This document shows, in pieces, positions 23,029-31,918 of a stretch of 64,000 nt of DNA. Below the pieces are notes generated by a model. The model saw nothing but the letters and a program-made list of their open reading frames with translations. It was not told where the DNA came from and did no database searches. Positions within the stretch are counted from its first letter, which is position 1. The number at the start of each line of letters is the position of its first letter. This stretch comes from Pseudomonas sp. MUP55 (GTDB lineage Bacteria; Pseudomonadota; Gammaproteobacteria; Pseudomonadales; Pseudomonadaceae): positions 3,534,001 through 3,598,000 of the forward strand of contig NZ_CP138214.1 of NCBI RefSeq assembly GCF_034043515.1. The letters run 5' to 3'. A program made the position numbers and the translations under genes.

Positions 23029-23332
23029 AATTTTTTCCGAATTGGTCGAGGGCTTTGACGCCCTGGCCGACGAACGCCAAGGCAAAATCACCCTGCGCAC
23101 CCATAAAGTCCACCTCAACAAACTGGCGCCGCTGACTGCCGACGAAGTGATCGCAGTGCGTCAGCAACTCAACCTTTCTCGGTCGGTATTTGCGATGTAT
23201 CTGCGTACCAATACCCGCACCTTGGAGAATTGGGAGCAAGGACGAGCAAAACCAAACGCACAGGCCGTTACCCTGATTCGCCTGGTGGCGCGTTTTCCGG
23301 AAACCGTGGCGCAACTCGCTGTATTAAATTGA
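23018..23332 (+). CDS. HigA-type helix-turn-helix antitoxin
   Basis: 104 residues. The C-terminal half is an XRE-like DNA-binding domain (VRQQLNLSRSVFAMYLRTNTRTLENWEQG) typical of the antitoxin of RelE/HigB pairs; the N-terminal part would bind the toxin. It overlaps the toxin gene, so the two are co-translated. Antitoxins of this type usually repress their own promoter; no clear operator was identified in the 180 bases before the toxin gene. Confidence 0.85.
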   Translation: MKREIFSELVEGFDALADERQGKITLRTHKVHLNKLAPLTADEVIAVRQQLNLSRSVFAMYLRTNTRTLENWEQGRAKPNAQAVTLIRLVARFPETVAQLAVLN

Positions 23333-23349
23333 GAGATGCTCGTTAGGGA

Positions 23350-23372
23350 ATGTGGGGGTTGGCCCCCCACAT
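23350..23372. terminator. Hairpin between convergent genes
   Basis: 8-bp stem (TGTGGGGG / CCCCCACA) with a 5-nt loop in the 53-base gap between the antitoxin gene and the convergent outer-membrane protein gene. There is no T run; it may be a degenerate REP half serving both strands. Confidence 0.45.
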
Positions 23373-23385
23373 CCAGGGCAGTGCC

Positions 23386-24138
23386 TTAGAACGCGATACC
23401 GACCTTGAAGCCGTACTCGTCACGCTTGAGCTTGGTGTTGTCAGCGACATAGGAGTCGTCATCAAGCTTGTATTCGGTGCGAGTGTAGTAAAGGCCCGCC
23501 ATCACCGGCATGTTGCCCTTCTGGTTCATCAGCAGGCTCACTTCGGCGTATGGGTTGGTGCGGTCCTTGAGGTCCACGCTGTCGCTGCCGATGCCGTCTA
23601 CCTTGAGCTTGGCGCGGCCATCAATGGTGTGACGGGCGCCGGCTTCAACGCGCAGGGTCATGTCATCGAACTGGTGGTTGTAGCCCAGCGCCGCCTTGGC
23701 GAACGGCGACTTGTTGGTGAGCTTCATGTCGTAGCCATTGGTGTCCGGCTCGTAACGGGTCCAGGTGTAGCCACCGCCGACGATCACGTCGACGAAGTTG
23801 CGTGCATCCAGCGCGGCACGCCAGCCGAGGTCGAGGTCAGCCTGGCCTTCCTTGAGCTTGTTATCGCTTTTCTCGCCGTACTTGGCTTCGATACCGGCCT
23901 GGTAGATGAAGCCCGATTCGGCGGTGAGCTTGTTGCCGAAGTTGTAGAACAGGCCCGCCTCGGGCATGTGGTCCTTGTCGCTTTCGCTACCGCCTTCGAG
24001 TTTGAAGTCGTTATAGCTGCCCAGGATACCGAAGGTGGAAATCGGGTCGGTGGACGGTGCAGCGAACACCACGGTTGGCGCCGCTACCAGGGCCAGCAAC
24101 GAAGTGTTCTTGAGGAATTTTCCGAATAGTCTGGACAT
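23386..24138 (-). CDS. Outer-membrane beta-barrel protein
   Basis: 250 residues with a signal peptide (cut near VVFA-APS, about residue 26). The rest is alternating amphipathic strands of ~10 residues (e.g. FRDEYGFKVGIAF-like end, VSLLMNQKGNMPVMAGLYYTR), ending in a C-terminal phenylalanine, the signal recognised by the BAM complex. The size suggests an 8-10 strand barrel. The cargo or function is not evident; 'OmpW/OprF-like' cannot be asserted. It is transcribed alone, with a 126-base gap to the next gene. Confidence 0.75.
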   Translation of the reverse strand: MSRLFGKFLKNTSLLALVAAPTVVFAAPSTDPISTFGILGSYNDFKLEGGSESDKDHMPEAGLFYNFGNKLTAESGFIYQAGIEAKYGEKSDNKLKEGQADLDLGWRAALDARNFVDVIVGGGYTWTRYEPDTNGYDMKLTNKSPFAKAALGYNHQFDDMTLRVEAGARHTIDGRAKLKVDGIGSDSVDLKDRTNPYAEVSLLMNQKGNMPVMAGLYYTRTEYKLDDDSYVADNTKLKRDEYGFKVGIAF

Positions 24139-24264
24139 CGTTTTACATCTCCATTTTTTGAGTGGGCAAAGTATTCAGGAACCGGTTCGAACCTTGGCGT
24201 TTGCAAAAAGTTCGAACGGATTTGCACCAAAATGAAGAAAAAACGGTTCAGCGAAGGCTCTAGG

Positions 24265-25098
24265 TCAATACTCTTGGCTTTGGGCCAGGACCAAGCCTTC
24301 AAGTGCCGCGTGTAACTGCGGATGATCCGGCAGGCGAATGGCAAAGGTGTCGCGCAGCAACGCGAGCATCTGGTCGGCACTTTTGATAGCGCGCTTTTCG
24401 CTGGGCCGATCCAGATAATGGGTCGCATAGTGGGCGTTGGCCAGGGTATGGCGCTTGCCAGGGACCAACAGCGCCGCTTTCAGTTGCCCCATGAACGGTG
24501 AGCCAGGGTGGGTGGAGACGTACCAGTTGCCCACTTCATAATCGATGTCGGTTTGCACCTGCAGGTCGAACACGTACAGGCCGCGCCACGCCTGGGCGAC
24601 CTGGGCCCAGAGCGTGTAGTGGCCCTCATTCAAGGTCAGCCGGTAGGGTTCATGGGCGGTGGCCTGGGGCGCGTCGCTGTCCAGCCGTAATGGGCTGCTG
24701 GGCACCATGCCGCCAAAGCCGACATCGCTGATGTAACGCACGCCGTCCACGGTCACCAGGCTCAGGCGGTGGGTGCGCGCGGTGCGTGCATCCGGCGGGC
24801 CGCCCATGACCACCCATCCGGTGATACCGCGGGCATCAAACCCCAGCTCCAGCAACAGCGCGAGGAACAGCTGGTTCAATTCGTAGCAATAACCTCCGCG
24901 CCCGTCGAGCAGCACTTTTTGTTCGACGCTGGGCAGGTCGATCGGCACCGGCAGGCGTAGAAGGGTCGACAGGCTTTCAAAGGCAAAGGTGCACACATGG
25001 CGCAGTTGCAGGTCGCGCAGGGTCTGCAGAGTGGGCGGCGGCGGCGAGTCGTAGCCCAGGCGTTGCAGGTACACGCGGCTATGGGTGAGCGAGGTCAT
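24265..25098 (-). CDS. nat: Arylamine N-acetyltransferase
   Basis: 277 residues. NATs transfer acetyl from acetyl-CoA to arylamines and hydrazines by ping-pong catalysis. The thiol-protease-like triad is visible: C71 in GRGGYCYELN, H110 in ARTHRLSL and D125 in YISDVGFGG. The length and motif order are typical. The cellular role in Pseudomonas is unsettled. A single-gene unit ahead of the outer-membrane protein gene on the same strand. Confidence 0.93.
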   Translation of the reverse strand: MTSLTHSRVYLQRLGYDSPPPPTLQTLRDLQLRHVCTFAFESLSTLLRLPVPIDLPSVEQKVLLDGRGGYCYELNQLFLALLLELGFDARGITGWVVMGGPPDARTARTHRLSLVTVDGVRYISDVGFGGMVPSSPLRLDSDAPQATAHEPYRLTLNEGHYTLWAQVAQAWRGLYVFDLQVQTDIDYEVGNWYVSTHPGSPFMGQLKAALLVPGKRHTLANAHYATHYLDRPSEKRAIKSADQMLALLRDTFAIRLPDHPQLHAALEGLVLAQSQEY

Positions 25099-25218
25099 GG
25101 CGCGCTCCTTCGACGCAGTCTGAAGGCGCCACTATGCCGTGCATCGGCGCGAATTGTCATTTTGAATGAACCTTTGGCGGCGCCTGCCTATCCATCTATA
25201 ACAAGACAGGGAGGCAAC

Positions 25219-25455
25219 ATGAGTACCGCTAAAATCTACACCATTCGCTATCAGCTGCACGGTAAACCCAAGTCTTTCGTAGTGCGCGCCGAGGTAATGA
25301 ACAGCACTGAGGCCTGGCACTGGGCGGCAGTGGATGCCGATATTGCACATGTCAGTCGCATCGGCCGCGTCGGGCACGAGCAGGTGAAAAAGACCACCCG
25401 GCCCTGGGCGGAAAAGTTCGGCATCACTGACGTCAGCTGGAACCCACCAAAATAA
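25219..25455 (+). CDS. Small conserved Pseudomonas protein (DUF6555-like)
   Basis: 78 residues starting MSTAKIYTIRYQLHGKPKSF, preceded by a strong GGAGG site; upstream in-frame codons are not used. No membrane segment or known motif. The composition (short strands, W-rich WHWAAVDADI, basic middle) resembles a small one-domain family seen widely in Pseudomonas, which I believe is DUF6555. Function unknown. Confidence 0.7.
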   Translation: MSTAKIYTIRYQLHGKPKSFVVRAEVMNSTEAWHWAAVDADIAHVSRIGRVGHEQVKKTTRPWAEKFGITDVSWNPPK

Positions 25456-25460
25456 ACACA

Positions 25461-25480
25461 GCCCCGCACCTGTGCGGGGC
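25461..25480. terminator. Hairpin between convergent small genes
   Basis: Perfect 9-bp stem (GCCCCGCAC / GTGCGGGGC) with a 2-nt loop in the 30-base gap between convergent genes. T-rich sequence flanks it weakly on both strands, so it may serve both. Confidence 0.6.
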
Positions 25481-25485
25481 CTGGT

Positions 25486-25680
25486 TCATTTCTTCAAGTC
25501 GCCCAGCGGATCGTAAGGCGGCTTTTTTTCCGACTGCTTTTGCTTGTCCAGCGGTGCAATGGCCGGGCCGATGGGGTCGACCTGCGGGTCGGCCAAGTCC
25601 GGCGAGTCGGGATCGAACCCCAACTCTTCCTTGCCGCTGGCATGTTCATCGGAACGCGGGCCGTTCGGGGGATTACTCAT
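25486..25680 (-). CDS. Small acidic/proline-rich conserved protein
   Basis: 64 residues from MSNPPNGPRSDEH (an ATG two codons earlier is possible). Hydrophilic, rich in D, P and K, with DPDSPDLADPQVDPIGP in the middle and a DPLGDLKK end; probably disordered. An AGGAGG-like site (complement of CCTCCTT) precedes it. Function unknown; it sits 14 bases downstream of another tiny gene on the same strand, and the two look like an operon. Confidence 0.6.
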   Translation of the reverse strand: MSNPPNGPRSDEHASGKEELGFDPDSPDLADPQVDPIGPAIAPLDKQKQSEKKPPYDPLGDLKK

Positions 25681-25694
25681 AAACACCTCCTTGC

Positions 25695-25874
25695 TTACAG
25701 CGGACGGGCTTTGTCGTGGAGGTTTTCCAGGTCTTGTTCGACCCGCTCCACATCGTCGTGATCCTGACGTTCCGCCGGATCGTTAGGGCGCAGTGCATCG
25801 TTATCGCGCTCCTCTTCGCCGGGGGTGCGATTGGGATCGGGCGTGCCAGGCGGCGGTTGCTTGTGTTCGGACAT
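25695..25874 (-). CDS. Very small acidic hydrophilic protein
   Basis: 59 residues, starting MSEHKQPPPGTPDPNRTPGE and ending NLHDKARPL. It is highly charged (runs of E, D and R) with no hydrophobic core, resembling small stress-type or disordered proteins of Pseudomonas. The alternative frame over the same bases gives an implausible basic peptide. It lies upstream of, and co-directional with, the 64-residue gene. Function unknown. Confidence 0.6.
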   Translation of the reverse strand: MSEHKQPPPGTPDPNRTPGEEERDNDALRPNDPAERQDHDDVERVEQDLENLHDKARPL

Positions 25875-25987
25875 GGTCGTGACCTCATGGAGACTTCATG
25901 GATTTAGAGGAACCCCCGGTGGCCATCGTTCAACTTGATTGCTTCAAGCATGAGAAGATGCCTCCCCGCTCCGGAGACCTGACCCGC

Positions 25988-26509
25988 ATGTTCGAGCTCA
26001 AACCCTGTGACCCCGCCCTCTATCGACAGCAGACCCGCCGCAGCACGTTGATCATCGCCATGGTGTTCCTGGCCCTGGCCATGTTGCTGTCGAGCCTGGC
26101 GGTGATGCTGTTCGGTGAACCGGGCGGCGATAACTTTCGCTTCAATGTCGGCGGTGTGTTTACCGGGGTGTTGATCACCGTTGCCCTGGTGCGTGGCCCC
26201 TTGCGGACCCAGCCGTGGATGGCAGCGGCGGTATACGGCTGGCAGCTCAAGCGCAGCCTGATGAGCGTGACCAATGTGATGCACAAGGTCAGCGAACGAG
26301 TACAGGCCAATGACCCGACCGCTATCAAGCTGTTGCGCTTCTACCACCTGGGGCTCACGCAGATGCACGCTCTGGACGCCAATTCCAGCGCACAGGCGCA
26401 ACTGGCCGGTGAGATAGCCGCACACAAGGCGAACATGCAGGCACTGGGGATCGAGACGGAACAAACCCGCCTTGACCCTCTCTGGTTGGACAGCGTTAAA
26501 GGCGCTTGA
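25988..26509 (+). CDS. DUF3087-like inner-membrane protein
   Basis: 173 residues from MFELKPCDPALYRQQTRR, with GGAG upstream; the in-frame codon at 25898 would add 30 atypical residues. Two membrane helices at about 20-45 (STLIIAMVFLALAMLLSSLAVML) and 58-75 (VGGVFTGVLITVALVRG), then a soluble helical tail. The pattern fits the DUF3087 family, whose function is unknown. It is divergent from the two tiny genes and convergent with the MFS gene. Confidence 0.7.
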   Translation: MFELKPCDPALYRQQTRRSTLIIAMVFLALAMLLSSLAVMLFGEPGGDNFRFNVGGVFTGVLITVALVRGPLRTQPWMAAAVYGWQLKRSLMSVTNVMHKVSERVQANDPTAIKLLRFYHLGLTQMHALDANSSAQAQLAGEIAAHKANMQALGIETEQTRLDPLWLDSVKGA

Positions 26510-26522
26510 GCCTCTCACCTCG

Positions 26523-27665
26523 TCAGAGCGAAACCCTGGCCCGCCAGCAAAACACCGCGCTGACGGCAATCGCCGCACCCGCGATGCCAAATACCCATTG
26601 CGCCGATGCAATCGGCAGCAGCAGACCCGCCAGCAACGGCCCCAGCCCCGCGCCGATATCTCGCCACACGGCGTTGGACGCCAGCGCGGACACGCGCATT
26701 GAGCCCGGATTACGCTCGGCCACCAACGTGGTCACCAGCGGCAATTGCAGCGCCCGCAACACCAACACCACCGCAGCGCCGACAATCACCCAATAACTGC
26801 CGAACGCCGTCAGTGCCAAGGCGCTTAAAAACGAAAACAGCAGCAGCATCGAGGTGGCACCGAAGCGCTGCGCGGCGCGCCCGCCCAAGGGGCTAAGCAG
26901 CAGTTCCGAGAGGTAACGCAGAGCCATTAGCCCGCCGGCAATCAAGACCGCGTCACCGCCCATGATTTTTTGTGCCTGGACCGACAGACCAAAGATAAAC
27001 AAACCATCCAGCGCCACGCCTTCGATAAACGACCACATCGCAACGCTGTCGGGCCACTTGAAGCGTCGCCCGGGCGTGCCGTGCAGGTCATGCCCCGTAG
27101 CCGGCAAGCCTCGGGCGAACCAGAGTCCGATCAGACAGCACCCGGCGAGCACCAGAAAGATTGGGCGCGGTCCCGCCCATAAGGTCAGCACGCCGCCCAG
27201 CGGCAACGCCAGCATCGGCCCGCAGGCGATCAACGCACGCGAGCGCCCTGCACGGCGAGCGGCGCCTTGCGGCTCGGAAGTGGCGAGGACCTGGGTCGAC
27301 AGGTTCAGCGCGGCGAAACACAGCCCCCAGACCAGACGCAAGCCCAGCAATGCGGCGAACCCCGACAACACCGAGTTACCCAAGGCACACAGGGCAGCAG
27401 CGCCAGCGGCGAGCATGCAGGTCAGGCGATCACCGTTGCGTGCGTAGAAATTCAATACATGCCGGTAGCCGAAAATCCGTACCAGGCGGTTCGCGGCCAG
27501 CAGCACACCGGCTTGAGCCAGGGTGATACCGAAAGCGTCCGACTCCATGGGTAGCAGCAGGTAGAGCAAGACGTCACTGGGCAGGCAGAAGCCGAGGGTC
27601 AGCGCGGCGCGACGGGACGATACATCAGCGGTGCGGTGGGCCAGGCTGGGCATAAACCGAAACAT
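26523..27665 (-). CDS. MFS transporter
   Basis: 380 residues, about 10-12 membrane helices spread over the whole length. An MFS-type arginine-rich loop follows the second helix (ANRLVRIFGYR), and repeats of small-residue helices such as RSRALIACGPMLALPLGG lie in the middle. No substrate signature. M5 (27653) could be the true start. It ends 14 bases from the convergent DUF3087-like gene. Same strand as the following exporter gene but separated by 43 bases. Confidence 0.8.
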   Translation of the reverse strand: MFRFMPSLAHRTADVSSRRAALTLGFCLPSDVLLYLLLPMESDAFGITLAQAGVLLAANRLVRIFGYRHVLNFYARNGDRLTCMLAAGAAALCALGNSVLSGFAALLGLRLVWGLCFAALNLSTQVLATSEPQGAARRAGRSRALIACGPMLALPLGGVLTLWAGPRPIFLVLAGCCLIGLWFARGLPATGHDLHGTPGRRFKWPDSVAMWSFIEGVALDGLFIFGLSVQAQKIMGGDAVLIAGGLMALRYLSELLLSPLGGRAAQRFGATSMLLLFSFLSALALTAFGSYWVIVGAAVVLVLRALQLPLVTTLVAERNPGSMRVSALASNAVWRDIGAGLGPLLAGLLLPIASAQWVFGIAGAAIAVSAVFCWRARVSL

Positions 27666-27708
27666 TCAGAAATATTCAGTCGCCACACTAGCCTTCCCCT
27701 GCCCTGTT

Positions 27709-29088
27709 TTACAAGGATTCCACGCTGCGTTGATAAGGCAGTAAACGCAGCCCACTGGCGACAGCCCCTACCAGCGCGAACACGCACCCCAGCCACAGCG
27801 CGTACTGCGGGCCGCTGTCGACAAATAGATGAAAACACAAGGCCACCAACGAGGCACCGAGGGTCTGCCCCAGCAACCGCGAGATCGCCACGATGCCACT
27901 GGCCCCGCCGCTGCGCGCCAACGGCGCACTGGTCATCAGGGCCTTGAGGTTGGGCGACTGGAAGAAGCCGAAGCCGGCGCCACACAAGGCCATGCGCCAG
28001 CCAATCTCGAAGGCCGAGGCGTCGTTGCCCAGGGTCGCGAGCGCGGCCATGCCAACGCTGAGCATCAACAGGCCGATGCCGCACAGCAGGCCCAACGAAA
28101 CCCGATCAGCCAAACGCCCTGCAATCAAGGCCATGACCGCCACCACGGCCGGCCAAGGCGTCATCAGAAAGCCGGTCTCCACTTGGCTGTGGCCCAACGT
28201 CGACTGCAACAGAAACGGCAACGCTACGAAAGCCAGGCCTTGGGCGCTGAAGGCGCAGATCGCCGTCAGCGAAGACAATGCAAACACCGGGCGCTTGAAC
28301 AAATCCACCGCCAGCATCGGCGCCGGGTGCCCGGCCTCGCGGCGCAGCAGCAACGCGCCAAACACCAGCGCCAGCCCGATCAGCCCCAAGGTCAGCGCGC
28401 CTTGCGCGCCATGCACAGCGGCGCCCAACCCCAGCACCAGCAAGGCGAACAGACCTGCACACAGCAGCGCTGCCAACCGGTCGAAGGCGTGCCAGGTGAT
28501 GGGCAGCGTGGGTAACGAACGCAGGCCCAGGCCCAGGGCCATCAACCCCAACGGCACGTTGATCAGGTACAGCCAATGCCAAGTGGCCACCGAGAGGATT
28601 GCCGATGCGGCGGTGGGGCCCAACGTGAACGCCAGCCCCACCACCAGCGAGTTATAGCCCAGGCCACGCCCGAGCATTTTTGCCGGGTAGATATGCCGCA
28701 GCAGCGCGGTATTGACGCTCATCAGCGCCGCCGCGCCCAGGCCCTGCGCCACCCGTGCGGCGGTAAGCGTCAGCAGAGAACCGGCCAGCCCGCACAACAG
28801 CGACGAGACAATAAACAGCAGCAATCCGCCCAGATAAACGCGACGATGTCCCAGCACATCGCTGAGCGAAGCAAACGGCAGCACCGTGGCGACAATCGCC
28901 AGTTGGTAGGCGTTGACCACCCAGATCACCGAAGCCGAGTCAGTGCCAATCCCGTCGGCCAGCGTCGGCAAGGCGGTATTGACGATCGCGGTGTCCAGCG
29001 TTGCCATGCCGATCCCCAGAGAGAGGGCAATCACGGCCGGCAAGCGTTTATTGAGGGGCAGCCCATCGGCAACAAGAGACATGAACAA
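27709..29088 (-). CDS. MFS drug-export-type transporter (DHA2-like)
   Basis: 459 residues, about 14 membrane helices. The DHA2 pattern is recognisable: TAIVNTALPTLA in helix 1 (motif D1), the loop SDVLGHRRVYLGG (motif A) and RVAQGLGAAALMSVNTALLR (motif B/C). Drug or metabolite export by proton antiport is the family role; the substrate is unknown. The start could be at 29082 (MSLVADG). Confidence 0.85.
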   Translation of the reverse strand: MFMSLVADGLPLNKRLPAVIALSLGIGMATLDTAIVNTALPTLADGIGTDSASVIWVVNAYQLAIVATVLPFASLSDVLGHRRVYLGGLLLFIVSSLLCGLAGSLLTLTAARVAQGLGAAALMSVNTALLRHIYPAKMLGRGLGYNSLVVGLAFTLGPTAASAILSVATWHWLYLINVPLGLMALGLGLRSLPTLPITWHAFDRLAALLCAGLFALLVLGLGAAVHGAQGALTLGLIGLALVFGALLLRREAGHPAPMLAVDLFKRPVFALSSLTAICAFSAQGLAFVALPFLLQSTLGHSQVETGFLMTPWPAVVAVMALIAGRLADRVSLGLLCGIGLLMLSVGMAALATLGNDASAFEIGWRMALCGAGFGFFQSPNLKALMTSAPLARSGGASGIVAISRLLGQTLGASLVALCFHLFVDSGPQYALWLGCVFALVGAVASGLRLLPYQRSVESL

Positions 29089-29190
29089 TCCGCACAGGTG
29101 GCAAGGCGCCTAGATTACGGCCAGTGCGGATTTTTTTCAGCGGCCATTGGCGTGGCTGTCGATTTTTTCATGTTCGCAAGGGACAGCCGG

Positions 29191-30072
29191 TTACCGTTGA
29201 ATCGGCTTGGCCAGCGTGATCGCGCTCAGGTCCAGATGCCCTTGTTTCAATGGCGGGCACCAGTAGTAGCCACCGGTCAACGGCGTACTGATGCGATACA
29301 AGCCATCGACAACCCCGTCTTCCAGCCCGCTCATGCGCCGCAGTTGCGCTTCGAACGCATCGAAGGAGTGCCCGAACGCCAGAAACATCAGCCCCGCCTG
29401 GCCGTTTTCGGCCCATGGCATTGAACGACGCACCACGAAGGCTTCCGGTGTGAAGCTTTCCTGGGCGGTGCGCTTGGTGTGGGCAAATTCGGGGGCGTCG
29501 TCGATTTCTTCGTTGTCGCCATGGCGACGGCCGATGATGTGGTCGCGCTCCTGGGCTGGTAACGCAGCGAAACCGTCGAGGTCGTGCTGCCACTGCTGGA
29601 TGGCGGCGAAGCTGGCGCCGCTGTCGGTCAGGGCCGCCTCCACGGCTGCGTCGTCATGGGGGTTTTCGGTGCCGTCTTCGTAGTCGGTCAGGTCGAAACC
29701 GGTCTTGTAGCGAAAGCCTTCGGTCGATTGCACCAGGTGCAACGCCGGCGCCAGGGCTTTTTCGAATGCGCGGCTGCGCAGCAGCAATTCACCACGGTCC
29801 ACGCCATGCAGCCATACCCACAACGCCTGCTGGGTCGACGGGTTATGCGCGCCCGGGCCGCTGACCGCAGGGAAGGCCCGCAACCCAGCGATGTCGGCAC
29901 CCAGCGCCTTTACCAGCGGCTCACCGAAACCGACCACCGCCGCTGAATCCGTCAGTTGCACCAGCGCGTCCAGCGCAGCGGGCAAGGCGCCTGTGGACTC
30001 AATGGCAAAAAACAGATGGCGTGCCTGCAACGGCACCGGTGCGGCAAGAATGCCCGGCTGGTACTGACTCAT
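29191..30072 (-). CDS. DyP-type haem peroxidase (YfeX-like)
   Basis: 293 residues from MSQYQPGILAAPVP. Visible haem-pocket residues are D133 in LTDYEDGTENP (the DyP distal Asp motif), H198 in PEFAHTKRTA as proximal ligand, and R215/R216 in FVVRRSMPW. GLMFLAFGHSFDAFEAQL is the conserved C-terminal strand-helix. No Tat signal, so cytoplasmic like YfeX. Physiological substrate unknown. It is divergent from gapN. Confidence 0.9.
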   Translation of the reverse strand: MSQYQPGILAAPVPLQARHLFFAIESTGALPAALDALVQLTDSAAVVGFGEPLVKALGADIAGLRAFPAVSGPGAHNPSTQQALWVWLHGVDRGELLLRSRAFEKALAPALHLVQSTEGFRYKTGFDLTDYEDGTENPHDDAAVEAALTDSGASFAAIQQWQHDLDGFAALPAQERDHIIGRRHGDNEEIDDAPEFAHTKRTAQESFTPEAFVVRRSMPWAENGQAGLMFLAFGHSFDAFEAQLRRMSGLEDGVVDGLYRISTPLTGGYYWCPPLKQGHLDLSAITLAKPIQR

Positions 30073-30210
30073 GTGAACTCCTTCAAGAAAGCCGCGCAGT
30101 TTATCCCGAAGCGCCTGGAATGCGCAGTGCAAAGCGCGCAAGCCTTGCCACAGAGCCCGTGTATGGGTGACTCTCTAGTCATGTTTTGCAACTATTCCAG
30201 GAGTAGTGAC

Positions 30211-31827
30211 ATGACCACCCGTAACCTGCTCGCCCAACTGTTTCCCGCCTCCACCGCCGACATTCCCGAGGCCTTTCGCCTCGGGGAGCCGATTGAACAG
30301 CGTGATTACCTGGTCGACGGCCAGCTACGGGTGTGGAATGGCCCGTTGGCGCGCATTCAAAGCCCGGTGCAACTTGGCGACGAACGCGTGTACATCGGCA
30401 GCACACCGCTGCTGGACGCCGAGACCGCCCTTACTGCCCTCGACGCCGCGGTGCGCGCGTATGACCGGGGCCAGGGCGTATGGCCGACCATGCGCGTGGC
30501 TGACCGCATCCTGCACGTGGAAGCCTTTTTGCGGCGCATGCGCGAACAGCGCGATGCGGTGGTCAAGCTGCTGATGTGGGAGATCGGCAAGAACCTCAAG
30601 GACTCGCAGAAAGAGTTCGACCGCACCTGTGACTACATCATCGACACCATCAACGCCCTCAAGGAACTTGACCGCCGTGGCAGCCGCTTCGAGCTGGAGC
30701 AGGACACCCTGGGGCAAATCCGCCGCGTGCCGATGGGCGTGGCGCTGTGCATGGGGCCGTACAACTACCCGTTGAACGAGACCTTCACCACGCTGATCCC
30801 GGCGCTGATCATGGGCAACACTGTGGTGTTCAAGCCGGCCAAGCTCGGTGTGCTGTTGATCCGCCCGTTGCTGGAGGCGTTCCGCGACAGCTTCCCGGCC
30901 GGGGTGATCAACGTGATCTACGGCAGCGGCCGCGAAACGGTCAGCGCGCTGATGGCCAGCGGCAAGATCGACATCTTTGCGTTTATCGGCACCAACAAGG
31001 CGGCCAGCGACCTGAAGAAGCTGCATCCAAAACCGCACCGCCTGCGCGCCGCATTGGGCCTGGATGCGAAAAACCCCGGCATCGTGCTGCCCGAGGTCGA
31101 CCTGGACAACGCGGTCAGCGAAGCGCTCACCGGCTCGTTGTCGTTCAATGGCCAGCGTTGCACCGCGTTGAAAATCCTGTTTGTGCACGAGGCAGTGGCT
31201 GACCAGTTCATCGAAAAATTCAACGCAAGGCTGGCGACATTGAAACCCGGCATGCCGTGGGAAGACGGGGTGGCGCTGACTCCGCTGCCGGAAGTGGGCA
31301 AGGTGGACTACCTCAACGACCTGGTGGCCGATGCCGCACAGCATGGCGCCAACGTAGTGAACCCCGATGGCGGCACCAGCCTGGGGTCATTCTTCTACCC
31401 GGCTGTGTTGTACCCGGTAAACCCGCAGATGCGCGTGTACCATGAGGAACAGTTCGGCCCCGTGGTGCCGATCGTGCCCTACCGTGACCTGCAGACAGTG
31501 ATCGACTACGTACTGGACTCGGACTTCGGCCAGCAATTGAGCCTGTTCGGCACCAACGCCGGGGAAATCGGACGCCTGGTGGACACCTTCGCCAACCAGG
31601 TCGGCCGGATCAATATCAATGCCCAATGCCAGCGCGGGCCGGATACCTTCCCCTTCAACGGGCGCAAGAACTCGGCCGAGGGTACGTTGTCGGTACATGA
31701 CGCCCTGCGCGTGTTCTCGATCCGCACCCTGGTGGCGACCAAGTTCCAGGAGAACAACAAGGCGTTGCTCGGTGACATCCTGCGCAACCGTGACTCGAAC
31801 TTCATCAGCACCGACTACATCTTTTAA
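30211..31827 (+). CDS. gapN: Aldehyde dehydrogenase family, GapN-like (NADP-dependent glyceraldehyde-3-phosphate dehydrogenase)
   Basis: 538 residues. The ALDH fold is clear: MGPYNYPLNETFTTLIPALI and FKPAKLG for cofactor binding, and the catalytic C317 in SFNGQRCTALKI, the context found in GapN enzymes that oxidise glyceraldehyde-3-phosphate to 3-phosphoglycerate without phosphorylation. The segment where most ALDHs have the general base (ELGGK) reads LGLDAKNPG here, so that Glu is absent. The start at 30211 (MTTRNLLAQL) has CAGGAG upstream. The activity is inferred from similarity. Confidence 0.8.
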   Translation: MTTRNLLAQLFPASTADIPEAFRLGEPIEQRDYLVDGQLRVWNGPLARIQSPVQLGDERVYIGSTPLLDAETALTALDAAVRAYDRGQGVWPTMRVADRILHVEAFLRRMREQRDAVVKLLMWEIGKNLKDSQKEFDRTCDYIIDTINALKELDRRGSRFELEQDTLGQIRRVPMGVALCMGPYNYPLNETFTTLIPALIMGNTVVFKPAKLGVLLIRPLLEAFRDSFPAGVINVIYGSGRETVSALMASGKIDIFAFIGTNKAASDLKKLHPKPHRLRAALGLDAKNPGIVLPEVDLDNAVSEALTGSLSFNGQRCTALKILFVHEAVADQFIEKFNARLATLKPGMPWEDGVALTPLPEVGKVDYLNDLVADAAQHGANVVNPDGGTSLGSFFYPAVLYPVNPQMRVYHEEQFGPVVPIVPYRDLQTVIDYVLDSDFGQQLSLFGTNAGEIGRLVDTFANQVGRININAQCQRGPDTFPFNGRKNSAEGTLSVHDALRVFSIRTLVATKFQENNKALLGDILRNRDSNFISTDYIF

Positions 31828-31848
31828 ACACTCAGCTAAGTGAACAGG

Positions 31849-31874
31849 GGGAGCGAGCGGGCGTGCTCGCTCCC
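31849..31874 (+). terminator. Hairpin after gapN
   Basis: 10-bp perfect stem (GGGAGCGAGC / GCTCGCTCCC) with a 6-nt loop, 22 bases after the stop; no strong T run. Confidence 0.5.
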
Positions 31875-31918
31875 GCCTTCATATTGCAGCGCCACTACCG
31901 GAGGACACCTCAATACCG

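Noticed and set aside
25673..25888. 71-codon minus-strand frame overlapping the 59-residue gene
   Set aside because: Basic, serine/threonine/arginine-rich shadow; the other frame has a better start and typical composition.
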